DNA of 64,000 bases from Vibrio sp. CAU 1672 (GCF_029223195.1 NZ_JARHUF010000010.1:1-64000), one strand, 5' to 3'. Counted from the first letter of the stretch, positions 1 through 8,469 are shown. Program-made: numbers and translations. Notes: generated from the letters alone by a model not told the origin.

Positions 1-59
1 AGAGAGTTTTACCCTGCCGGAGAGAAGAGAAAGAAGCTACCCAAGAGCAGTAAAGAAAA

Positions 60-84
60 GGCCTAGTCGCTATGCGACTAGGCC
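60..84 (-). terminator. Terminator after the NSS transporter operon
   Basis: An 11-bp perfect stem (GGCCTAGTCGC at 60-70, GCGACTAGGCC at 74-84) closes a 3-base loop. Read on the minus strand the stem is followed by a T-rich run (TTTTCTTT), which fits an intrinsic terminator about 70 bases past the small-subunit stop codon. On the plus strand there is no T tract. Confidence 0.75.
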
Positions 85-154
85 TCCAAAAAAGCGTTAA
101 GTTATCTTAACTTACATGCATTAGGCAACATGCCGGCATTTTTTTTAGTTTGGG

Positions 155-247
155 TTATTTGTCTATCGCTCGCTTAATACAGTATGCCGCGCCTCCCCAG
201 GTAATACCCAAGCCGATGATCATCATGATAATTGCGCTAGTTGTCAT
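155..247 (-). CDS. MetS-family small subunit of NSS transporter (30 aa)
   Basis: This 30-codon gene starts MTTSAIIMMIIGLGITWGG and ends with a basic tail (KRAIDK). It is one transmembrane helix with a glycine- and tryptophan-containing stretch, the form of the MetS-family small subunits that accompany some sodium-dependent NSS symporters. Its ATG overlaps the stop codon of the large subunit in an ATGA arrangement (244-247), so it is almost certainly translationally coupled. Family knowledge: in Corynebacterium the MetP/MetS pair takes up methionine and alanine. The substrate here is not visible from the sequence. It is easily missed because it is so short. Confidence 0.85.
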   Translation of the reverse strand: MTTSAIIMMIIGLGITWGGAAYCIKRAIDK

Positions 248-1710
248 TTTGCCTGCTCCTCACGGTTGATGGCATTGATGGCGAGGCCGAAAGTAAATAG
301 TGCGCCAATCATGGCCCAGCCGAGGGTTAAGTCATAACCGCCATAGCCTTCGGTGAATAGGGTGGTTAGTTTGGTGGCTAAGATCACCGCCAGTATGGTT
401 GGGGTGATAAAGCGTAAACAGACTTCAAACCATTGGCCAATAGTAAAATCTGACTTGGCGTTAACGTATTCTCTTACTTCCGGTACTTTATTGAGTAGCC
501 ATGCCATAAGTACGATTTCTACTAATCCACCGACTACAATGCCAATGTTGTTGGCAAAGTGGTCGACCAAATCAAGCAGTAGCAGGCCTCCGTTGGTGGC
601 AAAGGCCATGGAAATAACCAAGCCGGTACCGATTACTACATTTGCGGCCTTTTTACGGCGCCATTTTAATTTATCAATGATCGCAGATGTGACAGCTTCC
701 ATGATGGAAATATGTGAACTTAAGCCGGCAACAACCAGGGCGAAGAAGAACAATGGACCCAAAATGTATGGCGCTGGCAGCAAGTTAATGGCGGCTGGCA
801 GTGTGACAAAGGCGAGCCCGACCCCTGCAGAAACGACTTCTGTCAGTGGTTTGCCTTGTTCTTGTGCCATGTAACCCAGTACCGAGAAGATCATGATGCC
901 GGACAGAATGGAGAAACCACAGTTAATCAATACCGTCATGAAAGCGTTGTTGGTAACATCTGATTTTTCAGGCAGATAGCTGGAATAGGCCAGCATGATC
1001 GCAAAACCGATACTTAAGGTGAAAAAGATCTGGCCATAAGCGGCGGCCCAAACTTTTACGTCCCAGATTTTGCTAAAGTCCGGCTCGAACATGTAGTTCA
1101 CGCCATCCAACGCTCCAGGCAGGAAAGCCATACGTACAATCAAAAATAGCACCATTACAAACAGGATTGGCATCATGACTTTTGACGCGCGCTCAATACC
1201 TGAACTGACCCCCTTCGCGATCGCGATATAAGTGATCGCCCATGCGATCAGCATAGAAAGAGCGATTTTCCATTGAATACTACCTAAGTCAGTCGGGGAG
1301 TTATCGCCCAATTGAAGGTATTCGCTGAAGAAGAAAGCGTTCGTGTCGGCTCCCCAACCCTGGGTAAACGACAGACCAAAGTAAGAAATGGCCCAGCCGA
1401 TCACCGCTACGTAATAGACCGCGATGACGGCGGCAACGCCGACCTGAAACCAGCCTAACCACTCAAATTTGGCGTGGATTTTGGCTAGCGTTGTTGGCGC
1501 TGAACCTCGGTATTTTTGTCCCATACTGAACTCGAGGATCATAAATGGGATACCTGCGGTGATCATGGCGAAAAGGTAAGGAATAAAAAAGGCACCGCCA
1601 CCGTTTTCGTAGGCCATATATGGGAAACGCCAAATGTTACCCAGACCGATGGCCGATCCGACGGCGGCTAAGATGAATCCCGCACGGGATCCCCATTGTT
1701 CTCGCTTCAT
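244..1710 (-). CDS. Sodium-dependent NSS-family transporter, large subunit
   Basis: This 488-residue polytopic membrane protein carries the NSS (SLC6) signature near the N-terminus: WGSRAGFILAAVGSAIGLGN followed by IWRFPY, the unwound TM1 segment that binds sodium and substrate. About 12 hydrophobic segments follow. The family couples inward sodium flow to uptake of amino acids across the inner membrane. The start is supported by an AGGAG box seven bases before the ATG. It overlaps the small-subunit gene by four bases, and the pair ends in a strong hairpin terminator. By the paired small subunit it most resembles MetP-type systems, but which amino acid it moves is inference. The intergenic region upstream is AT-rich and holds its promoter. 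Confidence 0.93.
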   Translation of the reverse strand: MKREQWGSRAGFILAAVGSAIGLGNIWRFPYMAYENGGGAFFIPYLFAMITAGIPFMILEFSMGQKYRGSAPTTLAKIHAKFEWLGWFQVGVAAVIAVYYVAVIGWAISYFGLSFTQGWGADTNAFFFSEYLQLGDNSPTDLGSIQWKIALSMLIAWAITYIAIAKGVSSGIERASKVMMPILFVMVLFLIVRMAFLPGALDGVNYMFEPDFSKIWDVKVWAAAYGQIFFTLSIGFAIMLAYSSYLPEKSDVTNNAFMTVLINCGFSILSGIMIFSVLGYMAQEQGKPLTEVVSAGVGLAFVTLPAAINLLPAPYILGPLFFFALVVAGLSSHISIMEAVTSAIIDKLKWRRKKAANVVIGTGLVISMAFATNGGLLLLDLVDHFANNIGIVVGGLVEIVLMAWLLNKVPEVREYVNAKSDFTIGQWFEVCLRFITPTILAVILATKLTTLFTEGYGGYDLTLGWAMIGALFTFGLAINAINREEQAK

Positions 1711-1971
1711 ACTTGACTCCTATACAACTCCCTGCGGAATGAAGCTCTCTTATGCCCAACTTGTAACAATTCAACTAAAAGAAAAGGCTGCATGGTATCG
1801 GTTATAGCTAAACCATCTTCTAAAGTTTTATCTCATTGTAGTTATAAAAGCTGTGACCGAAAGAGTGGTTAGAATAAAATGTTAGTTATTTCGATGTGTG
1901 TTTGCGAAAGTTGAAATAATCATCTGCCGCATATCCTCAGACTAACGAGTTATCGGGTGTAACGCAATAGA

Positions 1972-2082
1972 ATGTATATGTTAATCAACGGGGTGGGTGT
2001 GGTTTTAATGTTGTTAATTTTGCTCTTGTATGGAGCATTATTATGGTTTGATGACGTTTGGCTCGGCTTAATCTCTGTATAA
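1972..2082 (+). CDS. Possible 36-aa single-helix membrane protein
   Basis: The frame opens ATG-TAT-ATG and encodes one long hydrophobic stretch (LINGVGVVLMLLILLLYG) followed by ALLWFDDVWLGLISV and a stop at 2080-2082. A single predicted transmembrane helix with an acidic-aromatic juxtamembrane segment is typical of bacterial micro-proteins. There is no strong Shine-Dalgarno before either ATG, and I do not recognise a family. Chance AT-rich DNA could give such a frame, so this is a candidate, not an established gene. Confidence 0.3.
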   Translation: MYMLINGVGVVLMLLILLLYGALLWFDDVWLGLISV

Positions 2083-2122
2083 GGGGTGTTGTATTAGTGA
2101 TTTAATCTATTTTTTGTTTTCG

Positions 2123-2149
2123 GGGTGTATGGCTGTAATTCATACACCC
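2123..2149. repeat. 9-bp inverted repeat downstream of OMP gene
   Basis: GGGTGTATG (2123-2131) and CATACACCC (2141-2149) are exact inverted copies around a 9-base loop. It lies 30 bases past the minus-strand OMP stop. The minus-strand tail is A-rich rather than T-rich, so if it ends that transcript it is not a standard intrinsic terminator. It may instead be a processed mRNA 3' end or terminate plus-strand transcription weakly. Confidence 0.4.
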
Positions 2150-2178
2150 GCCAGATGAAATGTCGATGAACCACAAGG

Positions 2179-2769
2179 TTAGAAGCGAAAGGTAAAACCG
2201 ATATTGGACTGGAACTGATTCATCCAGTCAGTTTCGAACTTGATCACGCAGTTGGAGCCATCATTGGGTAATACGCACACCCCACTGGTATCGTTATCTA
2301 CCACGGTACCCAGCCAGCGGATCTGAGCGGTTATGGCCATATTGTCGGAGAGCTCGTATTCCATCCCCGCAAATGCACTGGCAGAGAAACCGTATTTTTT
2401 ATCTGCCCAGTCGGCATTGACGTAAGAGCCTCCGACACCGAGCCCGATGTAAGACGACCAGTGTTGATCCAGCGGGTAATAGACACTGCTCTGCAGTTGT
2501 AAATAATGTACGTCAGCAGAGTTGGCAATGGTTTCAAATTCGGTGGATTGATGGGAGTAGAACAGGCCTAATCTTCCAGACTCGTAGGGGGCTTCTACAG
2601 CGAGCGCAAGGTTTAGGGCGGGATCGAGGTTGTAGGTGTTTTTCTCCTCATCTTCAACCGCGCCTCCGCCGGTAAAGCCTAAGTATGGCGTGAGCAAAAT
2701 CTGAGCATTCGTCGATACGCTGATGATTGCCAATATGTTTCCAATTATCCATCTAACTTTCTTGCTCAT
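2179..2769 (-). CDS. Outer-membrane beta-barrel protein, function unknown
   Basis: This 196-residue protein has a signal peptide (basic MSKKVR, hydrophobic core, cleavage near STNAQ) and alternating-pattern strands such as LNLALAVEAPYESGRLGLFYSH and SAFAGMEYELSDNMAITAQIRW. It ends in phenylalanine (FTFRF), the C-terminal signature recognised by the BAM machinery. It therefore should be a small outer-membrane barrel of about eight strands. A VCVLPNDGSNCVIKF loop carries two cysteines that could form a disulfide. The start has a purine-rich ribosome site (AGGGAGATAGG). No substrate or role can be assigned; it resembles OmpA/OmpX-like or acyloxyacyl-hydrolase-type barrels only in general architecture. 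Confidence 0.8.
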   Translation of the reverse strand: MSKKVRWIIGNILAIISVSTNAQILLTPYLGFTGGGAVEDEEKNTYNLDPALNLALAVEAPYESGRLGLFYSHQSTEFETIANSADVHYLQLQSSVYYPLDQHWSSYIGLGVGGSYVNADWADKKYGFSASAFAGMEYELSDNMAITAQIRWLGTVVDNDTSGVCVLPNDGSNCVIKFETDWMNQFQSNIGFTFRF

Positions 2770-2897
2770 TTTCCTATCTCCCTATTATGATTAAGTTAAT
2801 TGTGATGCCTTAGTCAAAATTGTGCGACTAAATTAGGCGTTTCTTGAACATATTTCACACCAGTGTTATTACTTTGTTACATTACAAGGAGGTGTTT

Positions 2898-2990
2898 ATG
2901 GAACACGATCTAAAAATGAGCTTAGTTATCGTGGCGGTGGTTTTCGCTGTGCTGATCTCATTTGGTATGATTGCGATAACTGCGGCTTAA
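2898..2990 (+). CDS. ynhF: YnhF-family micro membrane protein (30 aa)
   Basis: The 30-residue product begins MEHDLKMSLVIVAVVFAV and continues as one helix. It matches the pattern of E. coli YnhF (MSTDLKFSLV then a single helix). A near-perfect Shine-Dalgarno, AAGGAGGTG at 2885-2893, precedes the ATG, strong support for a gene this short. The family is inner-membrane and of unknown function. The patatin gene begins 18 bases downstream, so the two are probably co-transcribed. Confidence 0.8.
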   Translation: MEHDLKMSLVIVAVVFAVLISFGMIAITAA

Positions 2991-3008
2991 CCAACTAAGG
3001 TTGAGCCA

Positions 3009-4154
3009 ATGATACGTAATAGCGGGCTTATTACGCCTTATCATACTGAAATCGATTTGCCGGTTTACCGGCATTATTGGCAGGGCAAAACGGTTCTGGT
3101 GGCCCAAGGTGGTGGCCAAAGGGGCATTTTCACTGCCGGGGTGCTGGATGCGTTTTTGTTATCCAATTTTGACCCTTTTGAAGAATTTTACGGTACTTCC
3201 GCCGGGGCACTTAACCTTTGTTCATACTTATGCCGTCAGCATGGCATGGGTAAGGCTTTCATCACAGACCTCACTACATCAACCCACTTTTTTAATCTCT
3301 TTCGTTATATTCGTCATAACCAGTACCTTGGCCTGGACTGGGCATTAGAGCGTATTCAGCAGTACCCCTATAAGCTTGATATCGACTTGGGTCGCCGGGC
3401 GTTGGGTGAGCGGAGGGCGTTTGCCGCCGTGACAGACATAGACTCTCTGACGGATCATTACCTACCAATGTTGGGGGATAATTGGTTTCTTACCCTGGTT
3501 GCGACTTGTGCCATTCCCAAGCTTTATCAGAGCGCGGTTGAAATTGAAGGAATGAGGTATGTTGACGGCGGGGTGTCGGCTTCTATCCCTGTTCAGGAGG
3601 CGTGGCGCCAGAATGCGCGCAATATCATTGTGATCAGGACTGAGCCTTATTCAAAAATCGAAGCTCAGGCGCAGAGTATGTTGGGTGAGCGGCCATCAGA
3701 GTGGTACCGGGAATCGCTCAATTCAGTTCAGGATTCGTGGCACAGTAAAATCAGCCAGTGGAAGGAAGACTGGACGCAGTTTGTTCAGCAGAAGATCAGT
3801 AGTGCCGGACAAAGCAAACAGCCCGGTAGAAAGTTGCTCAATGGCGGGCGTTGGTTGTTTGGTGCTGAAAATCTGTACCGTTTGAGTCACATTATTGGTG
3901 AGAACTTTGACTCAGGCCTTGCTGATATGTTGATGATCCACTATCAGACTTATGAGTTAACCCAAGCTTTCCTGGCTGCCCCTCCCGACGATGCGTATGT
4001 TTTGCAAGTTGCACCTAAAGAGGAGCTGCAGTCCTCATCGTTACTGAGTACCCCAGAGCAACTTGAGCATGATTATGAGCAGGGGTTGCAAGCTGGGTAT
4101 AACCTGGTCGACTTATATGATGGGCTTAAATCGGATGATCGCGAACGAGCATAG
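3009..4154 (+). CDS. Patatin-like phospholipase family protein
   Basis: This 381-residue protein has the patatin oxyanion-hole motif GGGQRG (residues 34-39), the nucleophile elbow GTSAG (Ser64) and the catalytic Asp in YVDGG (about residue 186). These are the elements of the Ser-Asp dyad that hydrolyses acyl ester bonds in phospholipids. There is no signal peptide, so it is probably cytoplasmic or membrane-peripheral. The C-terminal 150 residues are an extra domain common in proteobacterial relatives of E. coli YjjU. The start is supported by an AAGG box eight bases upstream. Its TAG stop lies in the first copy of a short tandem repeat (4150-4216). Confidence 0.9.
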   Translation: MIRNSGLITPYHTEIDLPVYRHYWQGKTVLVAQGGGQRGIFTAGVLDAFLLSNFDPFEEFYGTSAGALNLCSYLCRQHGMGKAFITDLTTSTHFFNLFRYIRHNQYLGLDWALERIQQYPYKLDIDLGRRALGERRAFAAVTDIDSLTDHYLPMLGDNWFLTLVATCAIPKLYQSAVEIEGMRYVDGGVSASIPVQEAWRQNARNIIVIRTEPYSKIEAQAQSMLGERPSEWYRESLNSVQDSWHSKISQWKEDWTQFVQQKISSAGQSKQPGRKLLNGGRWLFGAENLYRLSHIIGENFDSGLADMLMIHYQTYELTQAFLAAPPDDAYVLQVAPKEELQSSSLLSTPEQLEHDYEQGLQAGYNLVDLYDGLKSDDRERA

Positions 4155-4216
4155 TTGCCTGTAAAAACATAGTTGCTTTTAAAAAAACATAGTTGCCCGC
4201 GAATAAGCATAGTTCC
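4150..4216 (+). repeat. Four degenerate copies of CATAGTTGC
   Basis: CATAGTTGC occurs at 4150, 4168 and 4188, and as CATAGTTCC at 4208, with periods of 18, 20 and 20 bases. Each copy contains TAG and the first is the patatin stop codon. The spacers are A-rich then GC-rich and diverged. It looks like slippage duplication of the gene's 3' end. Confidence 0.7.
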
Positions 4217-4244
4217 CCGGGAGCAGAAGGCTGGTGGGGTAACT

Positions 4245-4267
4245 AAGGGCTCTGGTGGAGAGCCCTT
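4245..4267. terminator. Hairpin between convergent patatin and pykA genes
   Basis: A 9-bp perfect stem (AAGGGCTCT at 4245-4253, AGAGCCCTT at 4259-4267) with a 5-base loop lies just past the pykA stop. On the plus strand it is followed by a moderately T-rich stretch. It probably serves both converging transcripts, although neither T tract is strong. Confidence 0.55.
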
Positions 4268-4280
4268 ATGGTTTTGGTCA

Positions 4281-5723
4281 TTACGCTGAAAGAATGCGCA
4301 TGCAGTTGGTTGAGCCAACCACGTCCATGATATCTCCCTGGGTGATGATCACCAGATCGCCGTCACCTAATAACCCCTGTTCTTTCAGGCTGGCAATTGC
4401 TGCCTGGGCCGGTTTGAGGCCACTTTCACCTTTAGAATCGAAATAAACCGGCGTTACCCCCCGGTAGAGTGCAGCCTGATTTAGTGTGGTTTCATTGCGC
4501 GAGAGTGCAAAAATTGGCAGTCCTGAACTCAAACGTGACATCATCAGCGCCGTACGTCCCGATTCCGTTAATGCGACCATGGCACTGATCCCTCGCATAT
4601 GGTTGGCGGAGTACATGGTTGCCATGGCGATGGTTTCTTCTGCGGTCTCAAACGTACGATCCATCCGGTAGGTGGAGTGGCTGGCTTCCGCCATCTTTTC
4701 CGCCCCGACACAGACTTCTGCCATCGATTTGACCGTTTCGATAGGATAAGCCCCGGCTGCGGTTTCACCGGAGAGCATCACTGCGTCTGTGCCGTCGAGT
4801 ACCGCGTTTGCCACGTCCATTACTTCTGCACGGGTTGGCATCGGGTTGTTGATCATCGATTCCATCATCTGTGTGGCGGTGATGACGATGCGGTTCAGTG
4901 AGCGAGCCCGGTGGATCAGCTTTTTCTGGACCCCGATTAACTCGGGATCGCCGATTTCGACGCCCAAGTCTCCTCGCGCAACCATGACCACGTCTGAGGC
5001 GAGAATAATATCGTCGATGGATTCGTTGCTTTCTACCGTTTCTGCGCGTTCAACTTTCGCTACCAGTTTGGCTTCCAGCCCGGCGTCTCTGGCTAACCGG
5101 CGGGCATAATGCATATCTTCTCCGTTACGGGGGAAGGAAATGGCAAGATAGTCCACTTTGATTTCCGCAGCGGTGAGGATATCGGCTTTATCTTTTTCGG
5201 TCAGGGCATCGGCAGAGAGGCCGCCGCCTTTTTTGTTAATGCCTTTGTTATTTGACAGTGGGCCCCCAACGGTTACACGGGTGTGAACTTTGTTCCCGGA
5301 TACGCTGGTGACCTGCAGTTGTACCCGTCCGTCATCCAGCAGCAGAATGTCGTTGGGTGTTACATCCTTAGGCAGCTCTTTGTAGTCAAGCCCGACCGCT
5401 TCTTGGTTGCCTTCTCCTTTCGCCAGGTCACTGTCTAGGGTGAACTTATCACCGACATTTAGTGTGACTTTGCCGTCTTTAAACGTTGATACGCGAATTT
5501 TCGGGCCTTGCAGATCGCCCAAAATAGCGATCTGGCGGCCCAGTTTAGCCGCGATAGCGCGGACTTTGCTGGCTCTCTGTTTGTGATCCTCACTTGAGCC
5601 ATGGGAGAAGTTCATCCGGACGACATTGGCGCCCGCATTAATGATTTCTTCCAGGACATTATCCTGGTCAGTTGCAGGGCCAAGCGTAGTAACAATTTTG
5701 GTTCTTCTTAATGTAGGGGTCAT
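4281..5723 (-). CDS. pykA: Pyruvate kinase (type II, PykA)
   Basis: This 480-residue enzyme converts phosphoenolpyruvate and ADP to pyruvate and ATP, the last step of glycolysis. It starts [15 protein letters not shown] and keeps VRMNFSHG, the active-site segment [13 protein letters not shown], and [20 protein letters not shown]. Across its length it follows E. coli PykA (480 aa) rather than PykF (470 aa). A GGAGA box sits just before the ATG. It is divergent from mlc, as in Vibrio cholerae. The control region between them contains a CRP-like site nearer mlc. Nothing is unusual about the protein. Confidence 0.97.
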   Translation of the reverse strand: MTPTLRRTKIVTTLGPATDQDNVLEEIINAGANVVRMNFSHGSSEDHKQRASKVRAIAAKLGRQIAILGDLQGPKIRVSTFKDGKVTLNVGDKFTLDSDLAKGEGNQEAVGLDYKELPKDVTPNDILLLDDGRVQLQVTSVSGNKVHTRVTVGGPLSNNKGINKKGGGLSADALTEKDKADILTAAEIKVDYLAISFPRNGEDMHYARRLARDAGLEAKLVAKVERAETVESNESIDDIILASDVVMVARGDLGVEIGDPELIGVQKKLIHRARSLNRIVITATQMMESMINNPMPTRAEVMDVANAVLDGTDAVMLSGETAAGAYPIETVKSMAEVCVGAEKMAEASHSTYRMDRTFETAEETIAMATMYSANHMRGISAMVALTESGRTALMMSRLSSGLPIFALSRNETTLNQAALYRGVTPVYFDSKGESGLKPAQAAIASLKEQGLLGDGDLVIITQGDIMDVVGSTNCMRILSA

Positions 5724-6047
5724 AAGGTCTCCGAAGCATGTCGCTGTGGGAATGAGACTGGTTCATCGTGTTAGTGATTGTAATAAGTATATGCACACTC
5801 CCTATGGAATGTTGGTTTTTGGCCTAAATGGCGGCCAGGGCAGTAAAGTCTGATTAAGATACCTAATTTGGTTTGAAAAATAAGTGATTCGTTAGCCAAA
5901 TTTGCGGCAGAGACATGTCGGATATTTGATTGAATACACAAACAAACGTGTTTATACGTGATGCTTGTCACGGAGATTTATCAATTCACTTCACAATTAC
6001 TTCGCAAAGTAAAAAAATTGTGTCGTTATAGATTTTCGGAGTGCAAG
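5724..6047. other. 324-bp divergent control region of pykA and mlc
   Basis: This AT-rich region holds the outward promoters of pykA and mlc. The clearest element is the CRP-like palindrome at 5957-5972. An in-frame extension of mlc runs back to a GTG-ATG at 5958, but the encoded residues do not resemble Mlc and start inside the palindrome, so I treat it as untranslated. Confidence 0.6.
5957..5972. promoter_or_regulatory. CRP-like site upstream of mlc
   Basis: CGTGATGCTTGTCACG has the GTGA-N6-TCAC core of a CRP-cAMP site with an additional symmetric C-G pair outside. It is about 75 bases before the mlc start. Known: E. coli mlc responds to CRP. Binding here is inferred. Confidence 0.5.
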
Positions 6048-7265
6048 ATGTACATGGCTCAACCGGGCCATATTGATCATATCAAACAGGTCAATGCTGG
6101 TCGTGTATACAAACTAATTGACCTCAAAGGTCCCATTTCTCGAATTGATTTATCCAAGCAGAGTGAGCTTGCGCCAGCAAGTATCACCAAGATCACTCGA
6201 GAACTGATTGAAGCTCACTTGATCCATGAAACTACGGTGCAGGAAGCCACTAGTCGTGGCCGGCCTGCGGTCGGCTTGCAGGTGAATAATGAAGGATGGC
6301 AGTTCCTGTCTATGCGGCTTGGTCGGGGCTATCTTACTATTGCACTGCACGAACTTGGTGGTGATGTGCTTATTGATACGAAAATCGAGATCCATGAGCG
6401 TGATCAGGATGACGTGTTGGCTCGCTTGCTTTATGAGCTGGATGAGTTCTTCCAGACCTATGCTGATCAGCTTGACCGTGTGACCAGTATTGCGATTACG
6501 TTACCCGGTTTAGTCAACTCGGAGCAAGGTGTGGTGTTGCAAATGCCACATTATAATGTCAAAGATCTGGCGTTAGGCCCTGAGATCTACAAGGCCACAG
6601 GTCTGCCAGTGTTTATCGCCAACGATACCCGAGCGTGGGCTTTGGCGGAAAAACTGTTTGGTCATTCGCAGGATAACGAGAACTCCGTACTGATCTCAAT
6701 CCACCATGGCCTGGGGGCCGGTATCATCCTGGATGGCCGTGTTTTGCAAGGACGGCACGGCAATATCGGTGAGTTGGGGCATATCCAGATTGATCCCAAG
6801 GGTAAGCGATGTCATTGCGGTAACCGGGGGTGCCTGGAAACCGTAGCGAGTTCGCAAGCCATCCGTGAAGAGGTGGTTGAGCGTATTGCCGCTGGCGAAG
6901 CATCGATTCTTGCGGAGCAAGAAGAAATGAGTATCGAGAGTATTTGTGAAGCCGCAGAAAATGGTGATCCGCTGGCGGTGGATGTGATTGAAAAGCTGGG
7001 GCGTTATCTGGGTTCCGCGATTGCGATCGTGATTAACTTATTTAACCCGGAAAAAATTCTTATTGGTGGTGTGATAAACCAGGCAAAAGAGGTTTTGTAC
7101 CCGGCGATCCGCCGTTGTATCGAAGAGCAGAGTTTGCCGGTTTACCATCAGGATCTGGAACTGGTGGAATCACGGTTTTATAAACAGGCAACCATGCCCG
7201 GTGCGGCGCTGGTAAAACAAGCACTTTATGATGGCCAACTTCTGATGAAAGTCGTCGAAGGTTAA
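6048..7265 (+). CDS. mlc: ROK-family repressor Mlc
   Basis: The 405-residue protein begins MYMAQPGHIDHIKQVNAGRV, aligning with E. coli Mlc (AENQPGHIDQIKQTNAG). A winged helix-turn-helix occupies residues 15-75 (ISRIDLSKQSELAPASITKI). The ROK sugar-kinase-like fold follows, with zinc ligands in the GHIQIDPKGKRCHCGNRGCLE type motif (cysteines near 255-262). Mlc represses PTS and sugar genes and is sequestered by dephosphorylated PtsG. The start at 6048 is chosen because a CGGAG box lies seven bases before it and because an upstream extension has no Mlc homology. NagC is the closest alternative, but the N-terminus favours Mlc. Confidence 0.9.
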   Translation: MYMAQPGHIDHIKQVNAGRVYKLIDLKGPISRIDLSKQSELAPASITKITRELIEAHLIHETTVQEATSRGRPAVGLQVNNEGWQFLSMRLGRGYLTIALHELGGDVLIDTKIEIHERDQDDVLARLLYELDEFFQTYADQLDRVTSIAITLPGLVNSEQGVVLQMPHYNVKDLALGPEIYKATGLPVFIANDTRAWALAEKLFGHSQDNENSVLISIHHGLGAGIILDGRVLQGRHGNIGELGHIQIDPKGKRCHCGNRGCLETVASSQAIREEVVERIAAGEASILAEQEEMSIESICEAAENGDPLAVDVIEKLGRYLGSAIAIVINLFNPEKILIGGVINQAKEVLYPAIRRCIEEQSLPVYHQDLELVESRFYKQATMPGAALVKQALYDGQLLMKVVEG

Positions 7266-7295
7266 GCCAGTTTTCCTCTCCGTGACCTCTGGGTT

Positions 7296-7325
7296 CGTGG
7301 ATTTAGTGATTTAGCTAAATCTACG
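7296..7325. repeat. Inverted repeat between mlc and cheV
   Basis: CGTGGATTTAG (7296-7306) and CTAAATCTACG (7315-7325) pair with one mismatch. Nested in the same stretch is the perfect palindrome GATTTAGCTAAATC (7308-7321), so two alternative folds exist. No T tract follows immediately. It could be a weak terminator for mlc or a binding site. Confidence 0.45.
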
Positions 7326-7464
7326 AGCTTCTCTCCATTGCTATATCTAGCCTGTTAATGTACTTTGTTGCGATGTATGTCACTCATCTCAAAGGCTGAA
7401 CGCTTTTTATAATTCATAAGTCATAAAGAGTGACAGGTTGTCTTTTTCGTATTTAGGTAGTGGT

Positions 7465-8418
7465 ATGTCCGGAGTATTAAATACCGTTGATCAGCGCACC
7501 AACCTGGTTGGTGAAAACCGTCTGGAACTTTTGTTGTTTAGCTTAAACAGTCGCCAGTTGTTCGCGATTAACGTCTTCAAAGTGAAAGAAGTCATCAAAC
7601 TTCCGCCGCTAACCAAGCTTCCCGGCTCTCACGTTCACATTCGTGGTGTCGCCTCGTTACGTGGTGACGCGGTTCCGGTGATTGACCTGCGGAGCTCGAT
7701 TGGCTTTCCGCCTCTCCGAGGTGAAGTCGAGGAAGAGAATCTGATCATTACCGAATATAACCGCACGGTGCAGGGTTTTTTGGTTGGTCCGGTGCGTAAT
7801 ATCATCAATACCGCGTGGACCGAAATCCAGCCACCACCTTCTACATCCGGTCGTTCCACTTACCTGACGGCCATTACTCAGATTAAAGACGGTGATTCGT
7901 CACAAATTGTTGAAATTATTGATGTTGAAAAAGTGCTTGCTGAGATCGTTCACTATGATGTCACGATCTCAGAAGGTATTTTGGATCATGAGTTAGCCCA
8001 AGCCATGGTCGGGCGTAATGTTCTTATCGTCGATGACTCTTCCACTGCGCGTAATCAGATCCGCGATACTTTGTCGCAACTGGGGCTGAATATCATTGAG
8101 TGCCGTGATGGTCTGGAAGCTCTGACAGTACTCAAGCGTTGGTGCGATGAAGGCAAAGAGGTGGCTAAGGAGCTGCTGATGATGATCACCGATGCAGAAA
8201 TGCCGGAGATGGACGGCTATAAGCTGACCCATGAAGTCCGAAGTGATCCGCGGATGGCTGAGCTGTTTGTCACTCTGAATACCTCTCTCAGCGGTAGCTT
8301 TAATGAAGCTATGGTACAAAAAGTCGGATGTAACCGTTTTATTTCTAAGTTTCAGCCTGATTTGCTGGTGGAAGTGGCTCAGGAGCGACTACGCCAGGTG
8401 CTGCAATCCGGCCGTTAA
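7465..8418 (+). CDS. cheV: Chemotaxis protein CheV
   Basis: This 317-residue protein joins an N-terminal CheW-like coupling domain (LELLLFSLNSRQLFAINVFK through about residue 165) to a C-terminal receiver domain (LIVDDSSTARNQIRD, phospho-acceptor Asp243 in MITDAEMPEMDGYK). It links chemoreceptors to CheA and is phosphorylated by CheA for adaptation. I start it at 7465 (MSGVLNTVDQRTNLVGENR), as in other vibrios; an upstream in-frame TTG at 7438 would add nine unlikely residues. It lies away from the main flagellar clusters, next to mlc and pykA. It ends in a strong hairpin before the convergent dnaE2. Confidence 0.95.
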   Translation: MSGVLNTVDQRTNLVGENRLELLLFSLNSRQLFAINVFKVKEVIKLPPLTKLPGSHVHIRGVASLRGDAVPVIDLRSSIGFPPLRGEVEEENLIITEYNRTVQGFLVGPVRNIINTAWTEIQPPPSTSGRSTYLTAITQIKDGDSSQIVEIIDVEKVLAEIVHYDVTISEGILDHELAQAMVGRNVLIVDDSSTARNQIRDTLSQLGLNIIECRDGLEALTVLKRWCDEGKEVAKELLMMITDAEMPEMDGYKLTHEVRSDPRMAELFVTLNTSLSGSFNEAMVQKVGCNRFISKFQPDLLVEVAQERLRQVLQSGR

Positions 8419-8422
8419 TTTA

Positions 8423-8451
8423 CAGCAGGGGAGGCCACGCCTCCCCTGCTG
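8423..8451. terminator. Hairpin between cheV and dnaE2
   Basis: A 12-bp perfect stem, CAGCAGGGGAGG (8423-8434) and CCTCCCCTGCTG (8440-8451), with a 5-base loop lies between two converging genes. The flanking T tracts are short (GTTTATGG on plus, TAAATTAACG on minus). It is very stable and probably stops both. Confidence 0.7.
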
Positions 8452-8469
8452 GTTTATGGACGTTGCTCG

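Larger units (their letters stand above)
1711..2178. other. 468-bp gap between NSS transporter and OMP genes
   Basis: This AT-rich stretch holds the leader of the minus-strand transporter gene, a possible 36-codon plus-strand ORF (1972-2082) and a 9-bp hairpin (2123-2149). I see no RNA gene or repeat family here. Confidence 0.6.

Noticed and set aside
131..150. TGCCGGCA followed by a T run on the plus strand as a terminator
   Set aside because: The stem is only four base pairs without a proper loop, and no plus-strand gene ends before it in the window.
5958..6047. N-terminal extension of mlc from a GTG-ATG at 5958
   Set aside because: The extra 30 residues do not resemble Mlc, the start lies inside a CRP-like site, and a good ribosome site precedes 6048.
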